NCBI GenBank assembly: GCA_035762085.1
Contig: DASTPT010000018.1
Span: forward strand, 1 to 10,951
Length of the DNA stretch: 10,951 bases
Reading direction: 5' to 3'
Source of the DNA: HRBIN12 sp035762085
GTDB taxonomy: Bacteria; Actinomycetota; UBA4738; HRBIN12
This document shows, piece after piece, positions 3,973-10,951 of the stretch; within the stretch, counting starts at the first letter, position 1; every line of letters starts with the position of its first letter. The position numbers were made by a program, and so were the translations under genes. Below the pieces are notes generated by a model. That model made no database searches, was not told where the DNA came from, and worked only from the letters and a program-made list of their open reading frames with translations.

Positions 3973-6900
3973 TCAGAGCACCCGCTCGTGGAACGCGAAC
4001 GCGGTGGCCTCGGCCCGCGACGACGCGCCGATCCGCACGAACAGCTCACCCAGCCGCCGGGTGACGGTCTGCTCGTCGACGCCGAGCTCCTCGGCGATCT
4101 CGAGGTTCGTCTTGCCCTGCATCAGGCTCCGGAGCAGGGCGGTGTCGGCCCCCTCGGGCTCCCCGCCGTCTGCCGCCGGCACGGCCTCGATCTGTCCGGC
4201 GAGCCTCGTCATCTCGCGTCCGATCGGGCCGCGGAGCCAGCGGACCCGCGTGTCCTCGTCCTTCGTCCGCTGCGCGATCATCGCGAGCATCCGCTGCAGG
4301 TGCGACCGCGTCTGCTCCCACTCGGGCGCGCCCGTCGCGAGGAGGACGTCCGCGACCGGGAGGACGACGTCCAGGTGCCGGTCCTCGTGCATGCCCGCCG
4401 CGAGCGACGCGATCGCCGAGCGCGCGTGCTCGGCCGACTCGTCGCTCCGCCCCCGCACCAGCGCGATGCGGGCGAGCGCGGCGTCCGCCTGGGCGTCCCA
4501 GGGCGGGTGGCCGGGGAGAACGGCGGCGAGACCCTTCGCCTCGCGGGCGGCCCGCTCGGCGACGTCGAGCAGCTCGTCGTCCGCCCGCTCGGCCCCCAGC
4601 CGGGAGGCCTCGACCGCGAGCCGTGCGAGGGCCTCGCACCGCGCGGCCGGCTGCCGGGTCTCGGTCGCGAGCTCGACCGCCCGCTCGAGGTGCCGGCGCA
4701 TCGCGGCGGCGTCGCCGCCCATCGCGCTCGCGAGCCCCCGCCACGTCTCCAGGCGCCGGGCGCGGAGCGGCGTCGGGTGGTCGGAGGCGACCCTGGCCGC
4801 CCGGTCCAGCCACCGGTTCGCCTGCTCGACGTCACCGACGTCCACGTACGCCATCGCCGTGCCGCCGGCGGCGAGGAACTCGAGGTCGCTGTCGCCGATC
4901 TCCCTCGCGCGGGCGAACGCCTCCTCGCCGCGCGAGATCGCCAGGTCCGGGATCACCTTCGCGCGCGAGAAGACGTGTACCCCGTAGAGCATCTGCGCGT
5001 CGAACGCCGCCCGCTCGCTCTCGTTGACGAACGCCCGCATCCGGGAGGTCAGGCGCCGGATCTCCTCGATGTGCCGGGCCGCGCCGGAGCCGAGATGGAT
5101 GTCGGGCGCCCAGCTCATGTAGGCGAGCGCGATGATCGAGGCCATCGCCCCGCGACGGTCGCCGAGGCGCTCGAACACCTCGAGGGCCTCCTGCAGCAGC
5201 CGGACGCCCTCGTCCGCGATGGGGGCGACCGGGAGCTCCTGCACGATGTCCTCGAGCGCCTCGCCGGCGCCCACGCGCCACTCGATCGGCAGGTGCCCGC
5301 CGGCCTGGATCTCGTCGATGAACCACGCGCGCACCCTCCCGATCATCACGACGCCGGTCTCCCGGAGCGCGGTCGCCAGCGCGGCGTCGTCGCCGAGCTC
5401 GCGGGCGAGATCCGCGGCTCGCCGGAAGGCCTCCTCGGCCCCGTCGAGGTCGACCTCGCGCTCCGTGGGGACGTACGCCTCCCCCGCCGTCGCGTGCAGC
5501 AGGTCCTGGCCGAGCTCCAGACAGGCGGCCAGCTCCGCCTCCCGGTCCCCCCGGGACGCGGCGAGCCCCCGAACCTCGCGCGCCAGCTGGGCGGCGCGTT
5601 CCTCCTCCTCGGCGACGCGGAGCGCGGCCGCGCGACGCAGCCGGACGTCGAGCTCGAGGTGCGAGTCGCCGAGCGCCTCCGCCAGCGCCGAGAGCTCGGC
5701 CAACCCTTCCAGGCGGTCGCTCGGCCGCCGGAGCATGTCGAGGGCCCGGTCCCGAGTCTCCAGGAGCTCCAGCCGCTCCTGCGACGAGGCCGCGATGGGC
5801 AGGACGAGCTCGACGACCCGCAGCACCTCCTCGGGGGCGTTCGCGTCGAGCGCGTTCCGGCTCGCGTCGATCGAGAACCGCACGCACATGCCCGCGTCCC
5901 CGGCCTCCCTGGCGTGATGCGCCAGGAGCGGGAGGCTCGCGGGCGAGGGCTCGCCCGAGAGCAGGAGCGCGACGATCGACGAGTGGATCTCGCGGCGCCG
6001 GGCCGGGGTGAGCGTCGCGGCCGCGACGTCGCGGATCTGCTCGTGGGGGAAGCTGTAGTCGGCGGCCGACCCCTCGTCGTGCTCGGCGAGCAGGCCCGCC
6101 GTCACCGCGGGCTCGAACGCCCGGGCGAGGGCGTCGGGCTCGACCGCCGTGCCGTCGACGCGGAGCTCGACCTCGCGGAGGTCCTTGAGGCTGAAGTGGC
6201 GGCCGAGCACGGCCGCGTCGGCCAGGAGCGCCCGGGTCTCCTCGGGCAGGTGCGCCGCGCGCCGCGAGATCAGGGTGCGGACCGCCGAGGGCACCAGGCG
6301 CTCGGCGTTGCGGGCGAGGTGCCAGGTCCCGTCGATCGCCTGGATCATCCCGCCGTCGCGATACGCCTGGGCCATCGCCTCGACGATGAACGGCACGCCC
6401 TCGGCCTGGGCGTGCATCACCGCCACGCCGCGCGCGTCGACGGGTCCGCCGAGGGCCTGCGCCAGGAGCTCGCCGGTCTCGGGCTGGGTCAGCCGGTTCA
6501 GCCGCACGCGCCGGAGCAGGCCGATCCGGTCCATGTCGGCGAACAGGTTCACGGCCTCGGTCAGCAGCGCCAGCTCCTCCGGGCGGATCGCGAACATCAG
6601 GAAGATCGGGCTCGCGGCGTCCGCGCGCACGACGTACCGGATCAGGCGCAGGCTGTCGTCGTCCGCCCACTGGACGTCGTCGATCAACACCGCGAGCGGT
6701 CGCTCGGCCGCGAGCGCCCGGAAGGCGACCGCGCCGAGGTCGAAGGTCCGCAGGAGCCGGCGATCCGGCGGCAGGGACGCGAGGCCCGGATCGTCCCGAC
6801 CCGACATGGCGTCCAGACCCCGCGCGAGGGCCTCCTCGGCGTCGGGCGAGCGCGCGGCGCCGAGCGCCTCCGGCGAGCCGAGGATCGACCTCGCGACGAG

Positions 6901-7134
6901 GAACGGGCCGCGGAGCTCCTCGTCCGCGGTGACGGCGATGGTCGTGAACCCGGCCTCGGCGGCGAGCTCGCCCGCGGCGATCAGCAGGCGGGTTTTGCCG
7001 ATCCCCGGCTCGCCCTCGAGGGTCAGCCCCGCCAGCCGACCGGCCCGCGCGGTCGCGAGCTCCTGACGGATCGCGTCGAGCTCGCCCTGCCGCCCGACCA
7101 CCGGTCCCGTCGCGCGGTGGACGTGGAGCGCCAT
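3973..7134 (-). CDS. LAL-family transcription regulator (AAA ATPase, TPR-like repeats, LuxR HTH)
   Basis: A 1053-residue regulator. It opens VVGRQGEL, the usual entry of AAA_16/STAND ATPase modules. The Walker A is GEPGIGKT (41-48) and the Walker B is LAVLIDDVQWAD, with DD at about 152-153. A long helical region (about 400-900), rich in Ala, Glu, Arg and Leu, fits TPR-like repeats that bind partners or ligands. The C-terminal LuxR helix-turn-helix (about 997-1047) has NLEIAEELGVDEQTVTRRLGEL and ends SRAEATAFA. Such proteins are ATP-driven activators that oligomerise on ligand binding. ATG 7134 is chosen because it precedes the ATPase by 12 residues, with GGAGG 11 bases upstream. GTG 7197 (21 residues longer) is a reasonable alternative. 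The longer frame to 7383 would cross the divergent acetyltransferase start. It is followed directly by the ferredoxin-cyclase gene, a likely operon partner. Confidence 0.88.
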   Translation of the reverse strand: MALHVHRATGPVVGRQGELDAIRQELATARAGRLAGLTLEGEPGIGKTRLLIAAGELAAEAGFTTIAVTADEELRGPFLVARSILGSPEALGAARSPDAEEALARGLDAMSGRDDPGLASLPPDRRLLRTFDLGAVAFRALAAERPLAVLIDDVQWADDDSLRLIRYVVRADAASPIFLMFAIRPEELALLTEAVNLFADMDRIGLLRRVRLNRLTQPETGELLAQALGGPVDARGVAVMHAQAEGVPFIVEAMAQAYRDGGMIQAIDGTWHLARNAERLVPSAVRTLISRRAAHLPEETRALLADAAVLGRHFSLKDLREVELRVDGTAVEPDALARAFEPAVTAGLLAEHDEGSAADYSFPHEQIRDVAAATLTPARRREIHSSIVALLLSGEPSPASLPLLAHHAREAGDAGMCVRFSIDASRNALDANAPEEVLRVVELVLPIAASSQERLELLETRDRALDMLRRPSDRLEGLAELSALAEALGDSHLELDVRLRRAAALRVAEEEERAAQLAREVRGLAASRGDREAELAACLELGQDLLHATAGEAYVPTEREVDLDGAEEAFRRAADLARELGDDAALATALRETGVVMIGRVRAWFIDEIQAGGHLPIEWRVGAGEALEDIVQELPVAPIADEGVRLLQEALEVFERLGDRRGAMASIIALAYMSWAPDIHLGSGAARHIEEIRRLTSRMRAFVNESERAAFDAQMLYGVHVFSRAKVIPDLAISRGEEAFARAREIGDSDLEFLAAGGTAMAYVDVGDVEQANRWLDRAARVASDHPTPLRARRLETWRGLASAMGGDAAAMRRHLERAVELATETRQPAARCEALARLAVEASRLGAERADDELLDVAERAAREAKGLAAVLPGHPPWDAQADAALARIALVRGRSDESAEHARSAIASLAAGMHEDRHLDVVLPVADVLLATGAPEWEQTRSHLQRMLAMIAQRTKDEDTRVRWLRGPIGREMTRLAGQIEAVPAADGGEPEGADTALLRSLMQGKTNLEIAEELGVDEQTVTRRLGELFVRIGASSRAEATAFAFHERVL

Positions 7135-7236
7135 CGGCGAGAACGCCTCCAGCCGAGCGACGGCCCGGTCCCCGTCGCCGTTCCCGCCTACGGTCACGTC
7201 CCCGTCCCCCACCGATGCCCCTGGTTCACCGCACCG

Positions 7237-7242
7237 AGGGTA
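7237..7242 (-). promoter_or_regulatory. possible -10 box for the LAL regulator operon
   Basis: TACCCT on the minus strand fits TANNNT and would start a transcript near 7230, ahead of both candidate starts (GTG 7197, ATG 7134). No convincing -35 lies at the right distance, so the call is weak. The 212-base gap between the divergent genes (7135-7346) shows nothing else clear. Confidence 0.22.
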
Positions 7243-7332
7243 TCGGAGTCGGCCGGACCGGCGCCCGGATCGCCGTCCAACGCCAGAACCGGAACGCGCG
7301 TCGCGGCCCATCGCGGTGGCGTCGGCATCGAG

Positions 7333-7338
7333 TACGGT
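7333..7338 (+). promoter_or_regulatory. -10 box of a likely leaderless promoter for the acetyltransferase gene
   Basis: TACGGT ends 8 bases before ATG 7347, placing the transcript start at the start codon. There is no Shine-Dalgarno sequence. The same AGTACGGT context, at nearly the same distance, precedes the gene at 1625. It may also drive the downstream ABC genes, since only 20 bases separate them. Confidence 0.38.
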
Positions 7339-7346
7339 GTCACGGT

Positions 7347-7823
7347 ATGTCGGACGCCTTCGTCCCTCGCGACTTCGCACCACCGGAGCCCCCGGTTCGC
7401 GATGAGTTCATCCTCGAGCCGCTCGGCCCGGAGCACAACGAGCGGGATCACGCCGCGTGGATGTCGAGCGTCGACCACATCCGGAGCACGCCCGGGTTCC
7501 CGTTGTCGGATGGGTGGCCGACGCCGATGCGCCTGGACGAGAACCGGACGGACCTGCAGCAGCACGCGGCGGACTTCGCGGCGCGGACCGGCTTCACCTA
7601 CGCGGCGCGGACCGGCTTCACCTACACGGTGCTCTCGCCGACGGATCGGGACGTGATCGGGTGCGTGTACATCTACCCGAGCAAGAAGGAAGGCTACGAC
7701 GCTTGGGTCCGGTCGTGGGTGCGGGCATCGCACGCGCACCTCGACGGGCCCCTCCGGCGGACGGTCGCGGACTGGCTCGCCTCCGAGTGGCCGTTCGACC
7801 AGGTCGACGACGCCTCCGTGTAG
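7347..7823 (+). CDS. GNAT-type N-acetyltransferase with an internal tandem duplication
   Basis: A 158-residue cytoplasmic protein resembling a GNAT subgroup with PLGPEHNERDHAAW near the N terminus (25-38), DHIRSTPGFP (43-52), then the strand pair FTYTVLSP...VIGCVYIYP (91-111) and an ending WVRASHAHLDGPL...W. The VIGxVYIYP strand is where GNAT proteins approach acetyl-CoA. A full RxxGxG/A loop is not evident, so catalysis is not assured and the substrate is unknown. The unit AARTGFTY occurs twice in a row (78-85 and 86-93), an exact duplication that lengthens the loop before the core strand. ATG 7347 is chosen from the TACGGT box 8 bases upstream; the frame extends further but lacks an initiation signal. 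It is divergent from the LAL regulator and 20 bases ahead of the ABC operon. Confidence 0.78.
   Translation: MSDAFVPRDFAPPEPPVRDEFILEPLGPEHNERDHAAWMSSVDHIRSTPGFPLSDGWPTPMRLDENRTDLQQHAADFAARTGFTYAARTGFTYTVLSPTDRDVIGCVYIYPSKKEGYDAWVRSWVRASHAHLDGPLRRTVADWLASEWPFDQVDDASV
7577..7624 (+). repeat. exact 24-bp tandem duplication inside the acetyltransferase gene
   Basis: The bases 7577-7600 are repeated without change at 7601-7624. The copies are in frame and add eight residues. Complete identity points to a very recent event, or to an assembly or read artefact. Confidence 0.95.
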
Positions 7824-7843
7824 CATCCCATCCACGGTCCGAC

Positions 7844-8764
7844 ATGGTCGACGACCTCCTGCTGCGCACCGAGGGGCTGTCCCTCCGGTACCCGGGCGGC
7901 ACCCTCGCGCTCGATGAGCTGACCGTCGAGGTCCCCCGCGGCTCGGTCGGGCTGGTGGGCGCCAACGGCGCCGGCAAGACGACGCTGCTGCGGCTGGCGC
8001 TCGGGCAGCTGCTCCCCACGGCGGGCACGATCGAGGTCGTGGGGCGGCCGGTGGCCGACGATCCGATCGGGGTCCGCGCCCACATCGGCTTCATGCCCGA
8101 GCACGACTGCCTTCCCCCCGACCAGACGGCCGCCGACGTCGTGGCCACCCTCGGCGAACTGGCCGGCCTGCCGCCCCGCGCGGCCCGCCAGCGCGCCTCG
8201 GAGGTGCTCGACCTCGTCGGCCTCGACGAGGCCCGCTTCCGGCCGATCGGCGGCTTCTCGACGGGCATGCGCCAGCGCACCAAGCTGGCCCAGGCGATCG
8301 TCGCCGACCCGGAGGTGGTCCTGCTCGACGAGCCCACGGCCGGCCTCGACCCGATCGGCCGCGAGGAGATGCTCGCCCTCGTCGGCCGGCTCGCCGGGTT
8401 CGGCATCTCGGCGCTCGTCGCCACCCATCTGCTCGACGACGTGCAGCGCGTGTGCGACCGGGTGGTGATGATCGACGGCGGCAAGCTGCGGCACACCGGC
8501 GCCACCCAGGCGCTCCTGCACCGGACCGGGGCCGTCCGGGTCCAGCTGAACGACGGCGCCGGACGCCTCGCCGAGGGCCTCGGCGCCGCCGGCGTCGCCG
8601 TCACCGTGGTCGACGACGCGACGCTCGACGTCCGGATCGACGGTGACGAGGGGCGCGTGCTCGACCTCGTGCGCGACCGCGCGGACGACCTCGGCCTCGC
8701 CCTGTACGCGCTGACGACGCGGCGCACGTCCCTCGACGAGCTCTTCCTGGACCAACCGCGGTGA
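7844..8764 (+). CDS. ABC-2 type exporter ATP-binding protein (first)
   Basis: A 306-residue cytoplasmic ATPase that would power a membrane exporter. Motifs: Walker A GANGAGKT (39-46), signature FSTGMRQR (138-145), Walker B EVVLLDEP with D162 and E163, D-loop AGLDP and H-loop H195 in ATHLL. The Q-loop glutamine is replaced: the segment reads GFMPEHD (82-88). After about residue 230 there is a C-terminal accessory domain of about 75 residues, as in drug and polysaccharide export ATPases. ATG 7844 follows the acetyltransferase by 20 bases; no strong ribosome site is seen, so translational read-on from the upstream gene is possible. Its stop overlaps the permease start as GTGA, implying coupled translation and joint assembly. 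Substrate is unknown. Confidence 0.92.
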   Translation: MVDDLLLRTEGLSLRYPGGTLALDELTVEVPRGSVGLVGANGAGKTTLLRLALGQLLPTAGTIEVVGRPVADDPIGVRAHIGFMPEHDCLPPDQTAADVVATLGELAGLPPRAARQRASEVLDLVGLDEARFRPIGGFSTGMRQRTKLAQAIVADPEVVLLDEPTAGLDPIGREEMLALVGRLAGFGISALVATHLLDDVQRVCDRVVMIDGGKLRHTGATQALLHRTGAVRVQLNDGAGRLAEGLGAAGVAVTVVDDATLDVRIDGDEGRVLDLVRDRADDLGLALYALTTRRTSLDELFLDQPR

Positions 8765-9663
8765 GGACACCCGCCGCCGGCGCCGTCTACGACCGCGGCT
8801 ACCGCCCCTACGAGGGCGAGCGCGGGGGTCGGGGCGCCTCGCGCGCGGCGCTCGTGCGCCTCTCGGTCCGACGGGCCCTCGGTCTGCGCCGGTCGTGGCG
8901 GCAGAAGGTCCTGCCGTGGTCGCTGCTCGCGATCGCCTCGATCCCGGCGGTGGTGAACGTCGGCCTGAAGTACATCACCCGCGACACGCCGGCCGCCAGC
9001 CTCGACCTGATCACGTACCGCGAGTACGTCGGCGTGTCCACCACGCTGCTGCTGTTCGTCGCGATCACGGCGCCGGACATGGTCTGCCCGGACCGGCGGA
9101 ACCGCGTCCTGCCGCTGATCTTCGCCCGTCCGCTCACCGGCAACGACTACGTGCTCGCCAAGGTCGGGGCGCTCACCGCGATCCTCTTCGGCTTCAGCTT
9201 CCTGCCCCAGGTCGTGCTGTTCGTGGGCCAGATGCTCGTGGTGCGCGAGGGCGCGCTCGACTACCTCACCGAGAACGCCGAGGTGCTGTGGCAGGTGCCG
9301 GCGGCGGTGGCGCTGTTCTCCCTGTACTGGGCGTCGCTGGCGCTGGCCGTCTCGGCCACGACCGCGCGCCGGGTCGTGGGCGGCGTGACGCTGCTCGCCA
9401 TCGTGCTCGTCTCGGGGACGGTGGCGACGATCCTCGTCCGCGCCGGCGGCGGAAGCTTCTTCGAGGGCGGCAACCTGTGGGGGCTCCTCAGCGCGACGGA
9501 CCTCCCGCTGCGGATGAGCGACCTGGTCTTCCTCGGCCACGTCGATCCCGAGTCGCTCGTCGGCGGGGCCGCCGGGGCGGGCATCGGCGTGATCGTGGTC
9601 TACATCGCGGTCGTCGCCGGCTCCCTCGGCTACCTCGTCTACCGGTATCGCGAGGTCCAGTGA
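8761..9663 (+). CDS. ABC-2 type exporter permease (first)
   Basis: A 300-residue integral membrane protein with six hydrophobic spans at about 50-68, 90-107, 133-160, 177-200, 206-226 and 268-293. This is the six-helix plan of ABC-2 permeases. The cytoplasmic N terminus contains VYDRGYRPYEGER (9-21), which probably contacts the ATPase. The loop CPDRRNRVLPLIFARPLTGNDYVLAK (109-134) after span 2 matches the coupling region of this class, where E/D-R-x-G-T-L or similar precedes a short amphipathic helix. It starts at a GTG overlapping the preceding ATPase stop by 4 bases, and its own stop overlaps the next ATPase start the same way. Substrate cannot be read from sequence. Confidence 0.88.
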   Translation: MRTPAAGAVYDRGYRPYEGERGGRGASRAALVRLSVRRALGLRRSWRQKVLPWSLLAIASIPAVVNVGLKYITRDTPAASLDLITYREYVGVSTTLLLFVAITAPDMVCPDRRNRVLPLIFARPLTGNDYVLAKVGALTAILFGFSFLPQVVLFVGQMLVVREGALDYLTENAEVLWQVPAAVALFSLYWASLALAVSATTARRVVGGVTLLAIVLVSGTVATILVRAGGGSFFEGGNLWGLLSATDLPLRMSDLVFLGHVDPESLVGGAAGAGIGVIVVYIAVVAGSLGYLVYRYREVQ

Positions 9664-10619
9664 GCGCCATCCCGGGAGCGGCGCCGCCACCGGACGATCC
9701 GGCCTTCGCGAAGGACTCGACGGTCGTCGTCAGCGGCGCATCGGTCTGGTTCGGCCCGAACGTGGCCCTCAACGAGGTGTCCTGCTCCTTCGGTCCCGGG
9801 GTGACGGGCCTTCTCGGTCCGAACGGCGCGGGCAAGACGACGCTCATGCGGGCGATCTGCGGGATGCTGCCACTCGGCGCCGGCACCGTCCGCGTCGGTG
9901 GGCTCGACCCTCGCACCGAGCGTGGGGCCCAGCGCGCCCTCGCCCTCGTACCGGAGGAGGACGCCAGCCCGGGAACGCTCTCGGCCCGCCAGCTCGTGCG
10001 GTACGCGGCCGCCCTCCACGGGGTGCGCGACCCCGCCGCGCCCGAGCGAGCCCTGGCGGCCGTCGACCTCGCCGACGTGGCCGACCGCCACGTCGGCGCC
10101 TTCAGCAAGGGGATGCTCCAGCGCACGAAGGTGGCCGTCGCCCTGGTGGGCGACCCCACGATCCTCGTGCTCGACGAGCCGCTCAACGGGGCCGACCCGG
10201 TCCAGCGCGTCGCGCTCATCGAGCTGTTCAACCGCCTGGGCGACGAGGGTCGCACGGTGATCGTCAGCTCCCACGTCCTGCACGAGGTCGAGCGCCTGGC
10301 CCGACGCCAGATCGTGCTCGTGCGCGGCCGGCTCGCGGCGGCGGGCGATCACCACGCCATCCGGAGCGCGATCGCCGACCGGCCCCGGCAGGTGCTCCTG
10401 CGCTCCTCGGATCCCCGCCGGCTGGCGGCAGCTCTCGTAGCGGTCGAGGCGGTGAGCGGCGTCGGCATCGACGGCGACGCCGTGGTCGTGTCGTCGCTCC
10501 GCGCGCTCGATCTCGCCTACGCGCTGCCGGGGCTCGCCCGGCGGACCGGCGTCCGCCTCCTCGAGGTCCGCCCCCTCGACGACTCGCTGGAGTCCGCGTT
10601 CCGGGAGCTGGTCCGGTGA
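9660..10619 (+). CDS. ABC-2 type exporter ATP-binding protein (second)
   Basis: A 319-residue ATPase related to, but clearly distinct from, the one at 7844. It has a 20-residue Pro/Ala/Asp-rich N-terminal extension, Walker A GPNGAGKT (53-60), signature FSKGMLQR (148-155), Walker B ILVLDEP with D172 and E173, the D-loop variant NGADP and H-loop H205 in SSHVL. The Q-loop position again carries an acidic residue (LVPEED, 96-101). A C-terminal accessory domain follows from about 235. The start GTG 9660 overlaps the permease stop by 4 bases. It is probably paired with the partial permease that begins at 10616, or forms a heterodimer with the first ATPase. Confidence 0.92.
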   Translation: MSAIPGAAPPPDDPAFAKDSTVVVSGASVWFGPNVALNEVSCSFGPGVTGLLGPNGAGKTTLMRAICGMLPLGAGTVRVGGLDPRTERGAQRALALVPEEDASPGTLSARQLVRYAAALHGVRDPAAPERALAAVDLADVADRHVGAFSKGMLQRTKVAVALVGDPTILVLDEPLNGADPVQRVALIELFNRLGDEGRTVIVSSHVLHEVERLARRQIVLVRGRLAAAGDHHAIRSAIADRPRQVLLRSSDPRRLAAALVAVEAVSGVGIDGDAVVVSSLRALDLAYALPGLARRTGVRLLEVRPLDDSLESAFRELVR

Positions 10620-10951
10620 CGGCACCCGCCGCCGAGCGCGCCCTGCCCGGCCCGTTCGTCGCCGCCTTCGTCTACGCGCTCCGGGTCTGCGTCCCGCCCA
10701 AGCGGGCCGCCCTGCTGGCCCTGCCGTGCGCTGGGGCCCTGCTCTTCGGACTCCTCGCCCGGGCGATCGACGAACCGACGGCGGCCCTCCGGTTCAACAC
10801 CGTCGTCGGCGCGCTCTTCGGGCTGATCGTGCCCCTGGCCTGCCTGGTGGTCGGGGACGCCGTCCTGGGCGCGGAGGTCCGGGCCGGAACGTTCGGCCTC
10901 ACGTGGCTGTCGCCGGTGCGCTTCTCGACGATCGTCCTGGCCCGGTGGTCG
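10616..10951 (+). CDS. ABC-2 type exporter permease (second), partial
   Basis: The first 112 residues of a membrane protein cut by the window edge. It starts at a GTG overlapping the second ATPase stop as GTGA. Two hydrophobic spans are visible (about 31-50 and 61-85). The loop GAEVRAGTFGLTWLSPVRFSTIVLARW follows, matching the ABC-2 coupling loop in which an E-x-R-x-G-T-x motif precedes a Pro and a short helix. No stop codon is reached. It appears to be the fourth gene of the operon and need not resemble the first permease closely. The full length, and whether more genes follow, cannot be told. Confidence 0.82.
   Translation, partial: MTAPAAERALPGPFVAAFVYALRVCVPPKRAALLALPCAGALLFGLLARAIDEPTAALRFNTVVGALFGLIVPLACLVVGDAVLGAEVRAGTFGLTWLSPVRFSTIVLARWS

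Noticed and set aside
3960..4049. Longer start for the ferredoxin-cyclase at GTG 4049
   Set aside because: The added residues are Arg/Ser/Pro-rich and lie inside the HTH-coding end of the regulator gene. GTG 3959 has GGAGGGG at the right distance and starts directly at the ferredoxin domain.
7198..7383. N-terminal extension of the LAL regulator to GTG 7383
   Set aside because: It would run across the promoter and start of the divergent acetyltransferase gene and adds an Arg/Gly-rich segment unlike the family.
3988..7656. A 1222-codon open frame on the plus strand, antisense to the LAL regulator
   Set aside because: Its translation is a run of Arg, Gly, Pro and Ala with no domain logic. It is the expected antisense shadow of a GC3-rich gene, while the minus strand has clear Walker and HTH motifs.
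7618..9690. 690-codon minus-strand frame opposite the ABC genes
   Set aside because: Arg/Ser/Pro/Thr-rich shadow of the ATPase and permease genes, which carry complete family motifs on the plus strand.
1..10951. CRISPR arrays, tRNA/rRNA genes, insertion sequences or phage attachment sites
   Set aside because: No spaced direct-repeat array, no tRNA cloverleaf or rRNA core sequence, and no transposase or integrase frame were seen on either strand.

Overview
The window is a high-GC, gene-dense bacterial chromosome segment. Strong G/C third-codon bias, many GTG starts, GTGA-overlapping operon genes, apparently leaderless genes with TANNNT -10 boxes, a cell-wall sorting tail and a LAL-type regulator fit an uncultured or deep-branching Actinomycetota. 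A high-GC Chloroflexota relative cannot be excluded from sequence alone. No rRNA, tRNA, CRISPR or complete mobile element is visible.

Left part (1-2068): a secreted, sortase-anchored DUF11 surface protein lies on the minus strand, with a good TTGACG-N18-TACCGT promoter about 150 nt upstream. Then comes a small plus-strand protein of unknown function that looks leaderless. Converging on it is a 49-residue metallothionein-like gene (minus, 1919-2068) with a strong ribosome binding site and several short repeats in its upstream region.

Middle (2206-3176): about 800 bases of decayed genes. They are a SnoaL/NTF2-like gene broken by an in-frame TAG and a one-base frameshift, the 3' end of a short-chain dehydrogenase, and an allene-oxide-cyclase/dirigent-like secreted protein reduced to its two ends. 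An intact-looking 36-residue single-span membrane peptide follows.

Regulatory pair (3228-7134, minus): a very large AAA-ATPase/LuxR (LAL) regulator is followed 13 bases later by a 243-residue protein joining a [3Fe-4S]-type ferredoxin domain to a class III nucleotidyl cyclase domain. A redox cluster fused to a cyclase and co-transcribed with a LAL regulator is the most unusual arrangement here. It suggests redox- or electron-supply-linked signalling, which is inference.

Right part (7347-10951, plus): a leaderless GNAT-type acetyltransferase with an exact 24-bp internal tandem duplication. It is followed by a tightly coupled ABC-2 export operon in the order ATPase-permease-ATPase-permease, each junction a 4-base GTGA overlap; the last permease runs off the window. 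The two ATPases and two permeases probably form one or two exporters of unknown substrate.
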